A DNA stretch of 64,000 bases. Origin: Bradyrhizobium sp. ISRA464. Lineage in GTDB: Bacteria; Pseudomonadota; Alphaproteobacteria; Rhizobiales; Xanthobacteraceae. The position numbers and the translations under genes are program-made. Positions 1 through 8,376 of this stretch are shown here, in pieces; within the stretch, counting starts at the first letter, position 1; the number at the start of each line of letters is the position of its first letter. The stretch lies in NCBI RefSeq assembly GCF_029910095.1, contig NZ_CP094526.1:3968001-4032000 (forward strand). The letters are read 5' to 3'. The notes below the pieces were generated by a model. That model did not search any database and was not told where the DNA came from. It was given only the letters and a program-made list of their open reading frames with translations.

Positions 1-597
1 GGCCTGTTTCTCGGCAACGTCGTCGTGGACGTTCCGCTGTCCGATACGATGTTCGTCGTCGCACACTTCCACATGGTGATGGGTATTGCGCCGATCATGG
101 CCGTGTTCGGCGGGATTTATCACTGGTATCCGAAGATCACGGGACGGATGCTGAACGAGGTGCTCGGACGATTCCACTTCTGGGTCTCGTTCATCGGGGC
201 CTATGCGATCTTCTTCCCCATGCACTATCTGGGCCTCCTGGGCATGCCCCGCCGCTATCACGACATCGGCGACACGGCCTTCGTCCCGGCGTCCGCCCAT
301 GACCTCAATGCATTCATGAGCGTGGCGGCTCTGATAGTCGGTTTCGCCCAGCTCGTGTTCCTGTTCAATCTGGTCTGGAGCCTGTTCAAAGGGAGAGAGG
401 CCGGCGGCAATCCCTGGGGAGCCTCGTCGCTGGAATGGCAAACGCCTGAGACTCCTCCAGGGCATGGCAATTGGGGCAAGGAGCTCCCGATCGTCTATCG
501 CTGGGCTTACGACTACAGCGTACCTGGCGCCGCGAGGGATTTCGTGCCGCAAAATGAGCCGCTAGCCGGATTGCAGGCGCAGGGGGCCCATTCGTGA
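1..597 (+). CDS. coxN: Cytochrome c oxidase subunit I, C-terminal part (5' end outside window)
   Basis: This is the C-terminal 198 residues of a haem-copper oxidase catalytic subunit; the frame is open from base 1. The motif VVAHFHMVMG carries the two histidines that in this family bind the haem a3 iron and the low-spin haem. It is followed by YHWYPKITGR and LGLLGMPRRY, both typical of aa3-type subunit I. Hydrophobic segments fit the last transmembrane helices. It forms an operon with two subunit III-like genes and a subunit IV gene, and the next gene starts inside its stop codon (GTGA overlap at 594-597). The I-III-III-IV arrangement resembles the alternative oxidase coxMNOP described in Bradyrhizobium japonicum, so the symbol is a homology inference. 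A subunit II gene would be expected upstream, outside the window. Confidence 0.9.
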   Translation, partial: GLFLGNVVVDVPLSDTMFVVAHFHMVMGIAPIMAVFGGIYHWYPKITGRMLNEVLGRFHFWVSFIGAYAIFFPMHYLGLLGMPRRYHDIGDTAFVPASAHDLNAFMSVAALIVGFAQLVFLFNLVWSLFKGREAGGNPWGASSLEWQTPETPPGHGNWGKELPIVYRWAYDYSVPGAARDFVPQNEPLAGLQAQGAHS

Positions 598-1298
598 GTG
601 CCATTGTCCTGTTCATGGCTGGAATAGCCGCAATTGCGGGATGGTGGCTCTCGCACCAGCGGCTGGCTGCCAAGCCATGGCTGGAAGAGGGCATGGTCGT
701 CGATCTCCGCGAGGAGAGGGGGCCGTCGTTGCCGGCGGCGAAGCTCGGATTGGGCGTGTTTCTCGCGGTCGTCGGCTCATTGTTCGCGCTCCTGATCAGC
801 GCCTACTCCATGCGCAACGCCAGTGTGGACTGGCGCGAGCTGCCCCTGCCAAAATTGTTGTGGTTCAACACCGGCGTTCTGGCCATGAGCAGCGTCGCGT
901 TGCAGTGCGCGGTCATTCGGGCGCGACGCGACGACATTGACGGCTCACTCGCCGGCCTGCTCGTCGGCGGAGTATCCGCCGTCACGTTCCTCGCGGGGCA
1001 ATTGCTGGTGTGGCAGCAGTTGAACGTCGCCGGGTTCTTCGTGGCGTCCAACCCGGCCAATTCCTTTTTCTACCTGCTCACTGCGATGCACGGGCTGCAT
1101 CTGATGGGCGGTCTGGTGGCCTTGGGCAGAACGACCACCAAGCTATGGCGTGGTGTCGAGGCGTCTCGGGCTCGGCTGAGCGTGGAGCTCTGTGCCATCT
1201 ATTGGCATTTCCTGTTGCTGGTCTGGCTGGTCCTGCTTGGTCTCCTGACCGGCTGGACCGACAACTTCGTCAACATCTGTCGTCAATTGCTCACTTAG
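594..1298 (+). CDS. coxO: Cytochrome c oxidase subunit III-like membrane protein
   Basis: A 234-residue polytopic membrane protein in the operon position of subunit III. It starts at a GTG overlapping the stop of subunit I, which suggests translational coupling. Several hydrophobic helices are visible. The C-terminal half carries the family signature: FFYLLTAMHGLHLMGGL, a histidine-containing helix, then ELCAIYWHFLLLVWLVLLGLL. Subunit III stabilises the catalytic core and lies in the cytoplasmic membrane. The N-terminal region is less conserved than in the second subunit III gene that follows. The symbol rests on resemblance to the coxMNOP order and is less certain than the family. Confidence 0.82.
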   Translation: MSAIVLFMAGIAAIAGWWLSHQRLAAKPWLEEGMVVDLREERGPSLPAAKLGLGVFLAVVGSLFALLISAYSMRNASVDWRELPLPKLLWFNTGVLAMSSVALQCAVIRARRDDIDGSLAGLLVGGVSAVTFLAGQLLVWQQLNVAGFFVASNPANSFFYLLTAMHGLHLMGGLVALGRTTTKLWRGVEASRARLSVELCAIYWHFLLLVWLVLLGLLTGWTDNFVNICRQLLT

Positions 1299-1314
1299 GA
1301 AGGACGGAAACCAG

Positions 1315-2037
1315 ATGGCAGAGACGGCGCTGACAAGTACGCTCGAACCGCCTGCGCGGCCGGCAGGCTGGCGCGGCATCGCCGCCGACTGGTCCTCGGA
1401 TCAGCGCGCCTTCAAGAACGTTTCTTGGGGGAAGGCCATGATGTGGATCTTCCTCCTCAGCGACACCTTCATCTTCAGTTGCTTCCTGCTGTCGTACATG
1501 ACGACGCGGATGTCGACGACGGTGCCATGGCCCAATACCAGCGAAGTCTTCGCCCTCAATATCGGCGATACACACATCCCGATGATCCTGATCGCCATCA
1601 TGACTTTCATCCTGATCAGCAGCAGCGGGACGATGGCGATGGCCGTCAATTTCGGCTATCGCCACGACCGCATCAAAACCGCTGCCCTGATGCTGGCCAC
1701 CGCGGCATTTGGCGCAACCTTCGTCGGAATGCAGGCGTTCGAGTGGACCAAGCTGATCATGGAAGGCGTCCGGCCCTGGGGCAATCCGTGGGGCGCGGCG
1801 CAATTCGGCGCCTCCTTCTTCATGATCACCGGCTTCCACGGCACCCACGTGACCATCGGCGTCATCTTCCTGATCGCCATCGCGCGAAAAGTTTTGCGGG
1901 GAGACTTCGACGTCGAGAGGCGCGGCTTCTTCACGAGCCGGAAGGGATACTACGAGATCGTCGAAATCACCGGCCTGTATTGGCACTTCGTCGACCTCGT
2001 GTGGGTCTTCATCTTCGCTCTTTTCTATCTCTGGTGA
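1315..2037 (+). CDS. coxP: Cytochrome c oxidase subunit III
   Basis: A 240-residue membrane protein and the second subunit III-like gene of the operon, 16 bases after the first. SD-like AGGAAGG lies just upstream of the ATG. Signatures include WIFLLSDTFIFSCFLLSYM near the N-terminus, FFMITGFHGTHVTIGVIFL in the middle and VEITGLYWHFVDLVWVFIFALFYLW at the C-terminus, all typical of subunit III of cytochrome c and quinol oxidases. Two divergent subunit III genes in tandem suggest the alternative oxidase carries two III-type subunits or a split III module. This is inferred from gene order. Confidence 0.88.
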   Translation: MAETALTSTLEPPARPAGWRGIAADWSSDQRAFKNVSWGKAMMWIFLLSDTFIFSCFLLSYMTTRMSTTVPWPNTSEVFALNIGDTHIPMILIAIMTFILISSSGTMAMAVNFGYRHDRIKTAALMLATAAFGATFVGMQAFEWTKLIMEGVRPWGNPWGAAQFGASFFMITGFHGTHVTIGVIFLIAIARKVLRGDFDVERRGFFTSRKGYYEIVEITGLYWHFVDLVWVFIFALFYLW

Positions 2038-2046
2038 GGTTGGCGC

Positions 2047-2454
2047 ATGACAAACACAGCGGTACCTTTGCAAAGGCAGGCCACGCAACATGCGCTGCAC
2101 ACCTATGTGCATGACGCCGTCGCATCAGGAGCCGCGCACGCCAAGGGGCAGCAGCACCCGATCAAGCTCTACCTCGTCGTCTGGGGATGGTTGTTCGTCC
2201 TCAGCACGTGCTCGTTTCTCGTCGACTATTTCGGCCTTCACGGCTACCTCAGATGGTCGTTGATCCTGCTGTTCATGGTGCTCAAGGCCGGCTTGATCGT
2301 CGCCGTCTTCATGCACATGGCCTGGGAGCGGCTGGCCTTGGCCTACGCCATCCTGTTGCCGCCGGTGCTGGTGCTGGTTTTTGTCGGGATCATGGTGTTC
2401 GAGTCCGACTACACGCATCTGCTCCGGATGGTGTTTTTCGCGCCGGCAACCTAG
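2047..2454 (+). CDS. Cytochrome c oxidase subunit IV family protein
   Basis: A 135-residue small membrane protein with about three hydrophobic helices: LYLVVWGWLFVLSTCSFLV, WSLILLFMVLKAGLIVAVFMHM and ALAYAILLPPVLVLVFVGIMV. The sequence LKAGLIVAVFMHMAWERL is characteristic of the prokaryotic subunit IV (CyoD/CtaF-like) family, an accessory subunit that helps assemble the copper B site or stabilise the oxidase. It is the last gene of the oxidase operon, 9 bases after subunit III. The reading frame immediately after its TAG runs without interruption into the oxidoreductase remnant described next. Confidence 0.82.
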   Translation: MTNTAVPLQRQATQHALHTYVHDAVASGAAHAKGQQHPIKLYLVVWGWLFVLSTCSFLVDYFGLHGYLRWSLILLFMVLKAGLIVAVFMHMAWERLALAYAILLPPVLVLVFVGIMVFESDYTHLLRMVFFAPAT

Positions 2455-2505
2455 CGTGCGGCCGCTTGCACCGACGCGCCGACATCCCGGAGGTTTGAAC
2501 CATGC

Positions 2506-3006
2506 GTGCGGGTCCATTGGCCCGATCACAAGCCATTGTTGGTGCGGCTGTCGGTCGAGGACAATGCGGGCTGGGGACCCGAACAGAGCGCGCGGCTGGC
2601 GAAAATCCTCAAGGGGAAGGGCGTCGACGTGATCGACTGCTCGTCGGGCGGAATCACCGAGATGGCGCCGATCCTGGGCAAGGAGATCAAATACAGCTAC
2701 CAGGTGCCGCTGTCGGAATATGTGAGGCGCCACGCCGATATCGTGACCATGGCGGTCGGCCCGATTATCCATGGTGACCAGGCCGAACAGATCCTGTGCG
2801 ATGAACAAGCAGATTTGATCGCCGTCGGCCGGGAAATCCTGAATAACCCGAACTGGCCGATGGACGCCGCGCTAAAGCTGGGGGTAGACGGGCCGTTCCG
2901 AAGCGTGCCTCCGCAGTTTGGCTATTGGCTGGGCACACGGGCCAAGCGCGGGACCAGGCCGTCGACCTGGCAGAACGGGTTGCAGGAGGTTGGCAAGGCA
3001 CCCTAG
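2506..3006 (+). pseudogene. Remnant of an old-yellow-enzyme family NADH:flavin oxidoreductase (C-terminal half only)
   Basis: The 166-codon open frame matches only the C-terminal half of YqjM-type old yellow enzymes. RLSVEDNAGWG followed by GVDVIDCSSGG is the strand-helix region of the TIM barrel, and ADLIAVGREILNNPNWPMDAA is the FMN-phosphate-binding end with the conserved GR and NP. Intact family members are about 360 residues, so the N-terminal half with the flavin-facing and substrate-binding residues is missing. The only possible start is a GTG at 2506, and similarity seems to continue a few codons upstream of it. It lies directly behind the oxidase operon in the same frame as the subunit IV stop. 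A decayed gene truncated by deletion is the simplest reading. Confidence 0.7.
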
Positions 3007-3264
3007 ATAGGGGCACCCAAGATTAAGGGCGTCCTGGATCATGAGGCGATCACCGGGATTCGCACCATCATCCCATCTACTTGTTTGAGCTCGATCTTTT
3101 CCGGAAAGCCGCCGTTCGCTTGTCCGGATCATGCTTCGAGGCCCGTAGTGGTCCGGTCAGGCTACGGCCTTGATCCGACCAAAAAGCCGTTGTGTGGTGC
3201 CCCGTCGGGGTGAGGCCGTCGAATGTTACGAAACATTGCCGGCCATAGCGAAAAGGGATCGCGG

Positions 3265-4623
3265 ATGATGCGCAAGAACGTTGGCTTTTTCCTCGGGACG
3301 GTTGCGGGGGCGTGTCTCACCCTTCTCGTGACCTCGCCGCAGGGTGGCGCGCATCTGTTCGCGGTTGCCAAGGCCGCCGCACGCTCCGACAACACCTATT
3401 CGCAGCTCAACCTGTTCGGCGACGTGTTCGAGCGAATCCGGACCGACTACGTCGAGAAGCCCGATGACGGCAAACTCGTCGAAGGCGCGATCAACGGCAT
3501 GATCTCCTCGCTCGACCCGCACTCCCGCTACATGAACGAGAAGGGCTGGGCGGAGATGCAGGAGACCACGCATGGCGAGTTCGGCGGGCTCGGCATCGAG
3601 GTCACGATGGAGGACGGCTTCGTCAAGGTGGTGGCGCCGATCGACGATACGCCGGCCTCGCGCGCCGGCATCATGTCCGGCGACATCATCACCGCGATCG
3701 ACGACGAGACGATCCAGGGCATGACGCTCGACCAGGCCGTCAACAAGATGAAGGGCGCGCCCAACAGCTCGATCCGGCTGAAGATCATCCGCAAGGACGC
3801 CGACAAGCCGATCGAGGTCGCGATCACCCGCGAGATCATCCGTGTCCGCCCGGTCAAATACCACACTGAAGGCGGCGACATCGGCTATATCCGCATCACC
3901 TCGTTCAACGAGCAGACCGCCGACGGCCTGCGCAAGGCGATCACCGACATCCAGAAGGAGATCTCGCAGGACAAGCTCGATGGCTATGTCATCGATCTCC
4001 GCAACAATCCGGGCGGCCTGCTCGACCAGGCGGTTTCGGTCAGCGGCATGCTGATGCAGCGCGGCGAGGTGGTCTCGACCCGCGGCCGCAATCCAGAGGA
4101 GACCCAGCGCTTCACCGCGCATGGCGGCGACCTGACCAAGGGCAAGCCGCTCGTCGTGCTGATCAACGGCGGCTCGGCGTCGGCCTCCGAGATCGTGGCC
4201 GGCGCGCTTCACGACCACAAGCGCGCGACGCTGATCGGCACCCGCTCGTTCGGCAAGGGCTCGGTGCAGACGATCATTCCGCTCGGCGCCGGCAACGGCG
4301 CGCTGGCGCTGACTACGGCACGTTATTTCACGCCGTCGGGCCACTCGATCCAGGCCCAGGGCATCAAGCCCGACATCGAGGTGCTGCAGGACGTGCCTGA
4401 CGAGTTCAAGACCCGCTCGGAGATCAAGGGCGAGGCCTCGATGCGCGGTCATCTCGCGGCCGAGGGCACCGAGCAAAGCGGCTCGCAGTCCTATGTCCCG
4501 CCGGACGAGAAGAACGACAAGGCGCTGAACGCGGCCTTGAAGCAGCTTCGCGGCGTCACAGTGAACGCCGACGCCAAGAACGCCGAGACCAAGACGGCAC
4601 AGAAGCGGGCGGTGCCGAACTGA
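3265..4623 (+). CDS. ctpA: Carboxyl-terminal processing peptidase (S41, CtpA/Prc type)
   Basis: A periplasmic serine protease of about 452 residues. The start at 3265 is preferred over an in-frame ATG at 3223 because AAAAGGGA lies 6 bases upstream and the product then begins MMRKNVGFF, a charged N-terminus followed by a hydrophobic signal or anchor (about residues 5-25). A PDZ domain spans about residues 95-175 (GLGIEV, RAGIMSGDIITAIDD). The S41 catalytic domain follows, with NGGSASASEI placing the catalytic serine at about 306 and SFGKGS the lysine at about 331, plus an aspartate at about 317; the 25-residue Ser-Lys spacing equals that of E. coli Tsp. The family trims C-termini and often controls peptidoglycan hydrolases. 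The charged C-terminal tail is low complexity. The gene stands alone, convergent with the GGDEF/EAL gene. Confidence 0.93.
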   Translation: MMRKNVGFFLGTVAGACLTLLVTSPQGGAHLFAVAKAAARSDNTYSQLNLFGDVFERIRTDYVEKPDDGKLVEGAINGMISSLDPHSRYMNEKGWAEMQETTHGEFGGLGIEVTMEDGFVKVVAPIDDTPASRAGIMSGDIITAIDDETIQGMTLDQAVNKMKGAPNSSIRLKIIRKDADKPIEVAITREIIRVRPVKYHTEGGDIGYIRITSFNEQTADGLRKAITDIQKEISQDKLDGYVIDLRNNPGGLLDQAVSVSGMLMQRGEVVSTRGRNPEETQRFTAHGGDLTKGKPLVVLINGGSASASEIVAGALHDHKRATLIGTRSFGKGSVQTIIPLGAGNGALALTTARYFTPSGHSIQAQGIKPDIEVLQDVPDEFKTRSEIKGEASMRGHLAAEGTEQSGSQSYVPPDEKNDKALNAALKQLRGVTVNADAKNAETKTAQKRAVPN

Positions 4624-4643
4624 GGGGCCCGGCGTTTCCTCAC

Positions 4644-4673
4644 GTCGTGGCCGGGTCCAGGCCCGGCATGACG
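4644..4673. repeat. Short GC-rich inverted repeat downstream of ctpA
   Basis: GTCGTGGCCGGG and CCCGGCATGAC form an imperfect hairpin about 20 bases after the ctpA stop. The form (a gtcatggccggg / cccggc-atgac stem) is a common dispersed intergenic element in Bradyrhizobium. It may also help stop transcription between the convergent genes, although no T-run follows. Confidence 0.45.
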
Positions 4674-4730
4674 GGTTTATGGGGCGACGTTAGCCCTTCT
4701 GAGCCCTCTTAGCGCTCGCGAGGGGACTCC

Positions 4731-4815
4731 CGTAGCCCGGATGGAGCGAAATCCGGGGCCGTCTCTCCCGTGGCGATGCCATTCCCGGATTGCGCTGCGC
4801 TCCATCCGGGCTACG
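4731..4815. repeat. 85-base palindromic dispersed repeat (copy 1)
   Basis: The arms CGTAGCCCGGATGGAGCG (4731-4748) and CGCTCCATCCGGGCTACG (4798-4815) are perfect 18-base inverted repeats. An inner ATCCGGG/CCCGGAT pairing extends the stem. The right half (4782-4815) recurs almost unchanged at 62577-62610. It lies between convergent ctpA and the GGDEF/EAL gene, so it may act as a bidirectional transcription barrier. This is a REP/BIME-like element. Confidence 0.8.
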
Positions 4816-4849
4816 CACAGCAGCCTCTCCCGTGGGCGTACCGCTGCCT

Positions 4850-7588
4850 TTATGCCAAGCCGGCGACCGGTTTGCGCCGGCGGGCGCGGCCTTGGCCGTC
4901 GGCGGGCCGGCCTTCTCGGTGGGCGATCAGCAATTGCCTGATGTCGGCGGCCGGTTTCGGTGCGCTGAACAGATAGCCCTGCATTTCGGAGCAGCCGAGC
5001 TCGCGCAGCAATTGCTGCTGCTGCGTGGTCTCGACGCCTTCCGCCGTCGTCGTCATGCTGCGTTCGGCGGCGATGTTGACGACGGCCTCCACGATGCCGG
5101 CCGAGCCTTGCGGGTCTGCGATGTCGGTGACGAAGCAGCGGTCGATCTTGATCTTGTCGAACGGGAAGCGCTTCAAATAGCTCAGGGATGAGTAGCCGGT
5201 GCCGAAATCGTCGAGCGCGATCCGCACGCCGATGGCGCGGAGCTGATGCAGCGCTGCCAGTGCCGCCTCGTCGTCGCGGATCAGCACGGCTTCCGTGATC
5301 TCGAGCTCGAGCCGGCCCGCGGACAGGCCGGATGCCGCCAGCGCCGCGATCACTTCGAGCGCCAGCGTGCCGCTCCTGAACTGCACCGGCGAGACGTTGA
5401 CCGCTAGCCTGACATGGTCGGGCCAGTTCACGGCCTCCTTGCAGGCCGTCGCCAGCACCCATTCGCCGAGCTGGTTGATCAGCCCGGTTTCCTCGGCGAT
5501 CGGCACGAAATCGGCCGGCGAGATCATGCCGCGCTCCGGATGGCGCCAGCGCACCAGCGCCTCGCAGCCGTTGATCTCGTTGGTGTGCAGGTCGAGGCAG
5601 GGCTGGCAATACACTTCCAGTTCGCGGTTGTCGGCGATCGCGCGCCGCAAATCCATTTCGAGCTCGCGGCGGGCGCGGGCGTCGGCATCCATCGCCGGCT
5701 CGAAGAAGCGCCAGGTGCGGCGGCCGGCGGACTTCGCCGCGTACATCGCAAGGTCGGCGTTCTTGAGGATCTTGTCGAGATCGGTGCCGTCCTTCGGGGC
5801 CAGCGCGATGCCGATGCTGGCGTCCGTGGTGACCTGATGACCGAGACATTGATAGGGCGTGCGGATCGTGTCGTAGATGCGAGCGACGAGGCCGGTGACC
5901 TCGTCGGAGCTCTTCACTCCGGTCTGCACGATGGCAAACTCGTCGCCGCCGAGGCGGGCGACGAAATCGGTGTCCCGCACGCAGGCGCTCAGGCTTCGGG
6001 CGACGGATTTCAGGAGCTCGTCGCCGATCATGTGGCCGAGCGAGTCGTTGACGCCCTTGAACTCGTCGATGTCGATGTAGAGCACCGCTAGCTGGCTGTC
6101 CGCTGTGACATGCGGCAATTCGCGCTTGATCTGCTCGTGGAACAGCGCGCGGTTCGGCAAGTCGGTCAGCGCATCGTAATGGGCGAGGTGGGTGATGCGT
6201 TCCTCGGCGCGGCGCCGCTCGGTGATGTCCTCATGGGTCGCAACCCAGCCGCCGTCGGCGAGCGGTTCGTTGACGACCTGGATCGAGCGCCCGTCGGGCG
6301 TCGAGATCACCATCATGTTGCGGACCGCGACGTCGCGCAGCACGAGGTTGACGTAACGGTCGACGTCGCCCTCGAACGAGCCGGTCTGGTGACGATGAGC
6401 GATGACGTCGTGGAAGCTGCAGCCTGGCCTGACGACGTCGGCCGACAGCCCGTACATCTCGATGTACCGTTTGTTGCAGATCACCAGGCGCTTCGACGAG
6501 TCGAACAGCAACAGCCCCTGGGTCATGTTGTTGACGGCGGTGTCGAGCCTGAGTTTCTCCAGCGTCAGGCGCTGCTGCTGCGCCCAATGTTGCTGCAGCA
6601 GCTTGCGCACTACGAGCGCCAGCAGGGTCGCGAGCGCCAGCACCGACAGGCCGGTCACCGCGATCAGGATGTTGATCTGCTCGCGCCAATTGGCGAGCGC
6701 CGCGGCCGTGGTCGTCGTCGCAACGATGACGATCGGGAATTTGGTGAGCGCCCGCGACGACACCAGGCGGTCCTTGCCGTCGATCGGGCTGGTCAGCCGC
6801 GAGGTGCTCTGCGGCAGTTCGAACACCTGCTGCTGGCTGGCCGGGCCGGAGCGGAAATTCTTCCCGATCAGCTCCTCGACATGGGGATAGCGGGCGAGCA
6901 GGGTGCCGTCGCGATGATGCATCGATATTGCGGCGCCTTCGCCGAGCGCGACCGTGGCGAAGAACTTCTCGAAGGTGGCCGAATCGATGCCACGACCGAC
7001 CACCCCGAGGAACTCGCCGTTCGGACCGGTGACCTTGCGGACGATGGCGGTGGTCCAGGCTCTGGTGATCCGGCTGAACACGGGAGCAACAAGCATGTCG
7101 GGTGAATAGGGGCTCGACTTGAAGATCTGGAAGTAGTCGCGATCGCCGATGTTGGCTTTCGGCAGCGGCCAGGCGTTCGAGCTGTTGATCAGCGTGCCGT
7201 CCGCGTCGAACACGTTCAGGCCGCCGGCATAGGACAACGCGTCCATCTTTGACTTGAGCATCGCATGGATGTCGGGGCCAGACATCCGGCGCCGGAAGGT
7301 CTCCGGTGTCGTCGCGATGTCGTTGTCGTGCATGAACGCGATCAGGTCCTTCTGCACGGCCTCGAAATCCTCGAGCTGCTGGTCGAAATGCCGTGCGAGC
7401 AGCAGCACGGTGTTTTCCAGCTCGCGCTCGCTGCTGTGCAGTGCGCGCTCGCGGAAAGTGCCGGCCATCAAGGTCGCGCCGACCGCGATCGCGACCATCA
7501 AGAGGGCGCCGCCGGCGATCAGCCAGCGGATCGGACCGCTGCGCAGGATCGACGTGATGTTGAACGTGGCGCCGTCATCTGACTGCAT
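4850..7588 (-). CDS. Membrane-anchored sensor with PAS, GGDEF and EAL domains (cyclic-di-GMP turnover)
   Basis: A 912-residue protein. The ATG at 7588 is preferred over a TTG at 7597. A first transmembrane helix lies at about residues 20-44. A periplasmic double-Cache-like sensor follows (about 45-300, with VFDADGTLINSS and VVGRGIDSATF). A second helix lies at about 305-328, then a PAS domain (about 345-460) ending in THEDITERRRAEE. The GGDEF domain has the intact RLGGDEF motif near 546, preceded by RDTD, which fits the product-inhibition I-site. The EAL domain starts near 660 with EALVRW and DDFGTGYSSLSYLKRFP, the residues needed for phosphodiesterase metal binding. Both halves look catalytically competent; the net direction cannot be told from sequence. 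A CtrA-like site lies about 105 bases upstream. It probably tunes motility or attachment in response to a periplasmic small-molecule signal. Confidence 0.9.
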   Translation of the reverse strand: MQSDDGATFNITSILRSGPIRWLIAGGALLMVAIAVGATLMAGTFRERALHSSERELENTVLLLARHFDQQLEDFEAVQKDLIAFMHDNDIATTPETFRRRMSGPDIHAMLKSKMDALSYAGGLNVFDADGTLINSSNAWPLPKANIGDRDYFQIFKSSPYSPDMLVAPVFSRITRAWTTAIVRKVTGPNGEFLGVVGRGIDSATFEKFFATVALGEGAAISMHHRDGTLLARYPHVEELIGKNFRSGPASQQQVFELPQSTSRLTSPIDGKDRLVSSRALTKFPIVIVATTTTAAALANWREQINILIAVTGLSVLALATLLALVVRKLLQQHWAQQQRLTLEKLRLDTAVNNMTQGLLLFDSSKRLVICNKRYIEMYGLSADVVRPGCSFHDVIAHRHQTGSFEGDVDRYVNLVLRDVAVRNMMVISTPDGRSIQVVNEPLADGGWVATHEDITERRRAEERITHLAHYDALTDLPNRALFHEQIKRELPHVTADSQLAVLYIDIDEFKGVNDSLGHMIGDELLKSVARSLSACVRDTDFVARLGGDEFAIVQTGVKSSDEVTGLVARIYDTIRTPYQCLGHQVTTDASIGIALAPKDGTDLDKILKNADLAMYAAKSAGRRTWRFFEPAMDADARARRELEMDLRRAIADNRELEVYCQPCLDLHTNEINGCEALVRWRHPERGMISPADFVPIAEETGLINQLGEWVLATACKEAVNWPDHVRLAVNVSPVQFRSGTLALEVIAALAASGLSAGRLELEITEAVLIRDDEAALAALHQLRAIGVRIALDDFGTGYSSLSYLKRFPFDKIKIDRCFVTDIADPQGSAGIVEAVVNIAAERSMTTTAEGVETTQQQQLLRELGCSEMQGYLFSAPKPAADIRQLLIAHREGRPADGQGRARRRKPVAGLA

Positions 7589-7693
7589 AGGACCCAATCG
7601 CTTCCAGGTATTTCACCCGGAAGTAGGTTCGCGCACCTCCGGCCCGCGAAAAGTCGTACCCAAACGAAATGGAGCCGCCGTTAGCAAGACTGG

Positions 7694-7708
7694 TTAATGA
7701 ACGGTTAC
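7694..7708 (-). promoter_or_regulatory. Candidate CtrA-binding site upstream of the GGDEF/EAL gene
   Basis: The minus strand reads GTAA-N7-TTAAC, one mismatch from the alphaproteobacterial CtrA consensus TTAA-N7-TTAAC. It lies 106-120 bases before the start codon of the c-di-GMP gene, in a 265-base intergenic region with no other gene. Only motif similarity supports this. Confidence 0.35.
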
Positions 7709-7853
7709 CGGTGGCGGCGAGATTTCGTCGCAGCTATCGCGGGGCGGAAAGCGGTCGCCGAGCGCCGCGGTCAGAAGGAGCCAGATCAAGCCTCGGCCGC
7801 GCATCAGTCGCGAATCCCATCGCTGAGGTGAACGGTCGCGTCAGTGCGGGCGA

Positions 7854-8372
7854 TCACTCGTCTGCGCGATAGTGTCCGGACTTGCCGCCGATCTTCTCGA
7901 CGAGATGGATGCCCTCGATGCGGACGCCGCGCTCGACGGCCTTGATCATGTCGTAGATCGTCAGGCATGCGACCGACACCGCGGTCAGCGCCTCCATCTC
8001 GACGCCGGTCGGCCCGGTCACCTTCACGCTCGCACGGACGATGCAGCCCGGCAGTTTCCGGTCGGTCTCGATGTCAATCGTGACCTTGGTCAGCGCCAGC
8101 AGGTGGCAGAGCGGGATCAGCTCCGAGGTCCGCTTCGCCGCCATGATGCCGGCGATCCGCGCGGTGGCCAGCACGTCGCCCTTCTTGGCCTGACCTGATG
8201 CGATCAGGTCGAGGGTGGCCTTGCTCATCACGACACGGCCTTCGGCGACCGCGGTGCGCTCGGTCGCGGGCTTGGCCGAGACGTCGACCATCCGGGCATC
8301 GCCCTTCGCGTCGATATGGGTGAGGGCGGGGCCGGACCCTGACGATCTGGCCTTGGACGGCTTCCGTGCCAT
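7854..8372 (-). CDS. moaC: Cyclic pyranopterin monophosphate synthase
   Basis: A 172-residue enzyme of molybdenum cofactor synthesis, converting the MoaA product to cyclic pyranopterin monophosphate. Family blocks are visible in order: [18 protein letters not shown], then [21 protein letters not shown] with the conserved lysine/arginine and histidine, then [24 protein letters not shown] with the catalytic acidic region, and the C-terminal [10 protein letters not shown]. The N-terminal 18 residues are a basic, poorly conserved extension. It follows trpC by 4 bases in the trpD-trpC-moaC operon, a known alphaproteobacterial order. The moeA and lexA genes that often follow in related genomes are not here; a GGDEF/EAL gene lies next instead. 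Confidence 0.96.
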   Translation of the reverse strand: MARKPSKARSSGSGPALTHIDAKGDARMVDVSAKPATERTAVAEGRVVMSKATLDLIASGQAKKGDVLATARIAGIMAAKRTSELIPLCHLLALTKVTIDIETDRKLPGCIVRASVKVTGPTGVEMEALTAVSVACLTIYDMIKAVERGVRIEGIHLVEKIGGKSGHYRADE

Positions 8373-8376
8373 CGCG

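Noticed and set aside
3007..3264. Imperfect GGTCCGGTCA...TTGATCCGACC inverted repeat and CCCCGTCGGGG hairpin before ctpA
   Set aside because: Stems are short or mismatched with no consistent promoter or operator context; nothing definite can be supported beyond a non-coding region.
3226..4476. Minus-strand frame of about 400 codons opposite ctpA
   Set aside because: Antisense shadow of ctpA, low-complexity Asp/Arg/Leu composition, no promoter or ribosome site.
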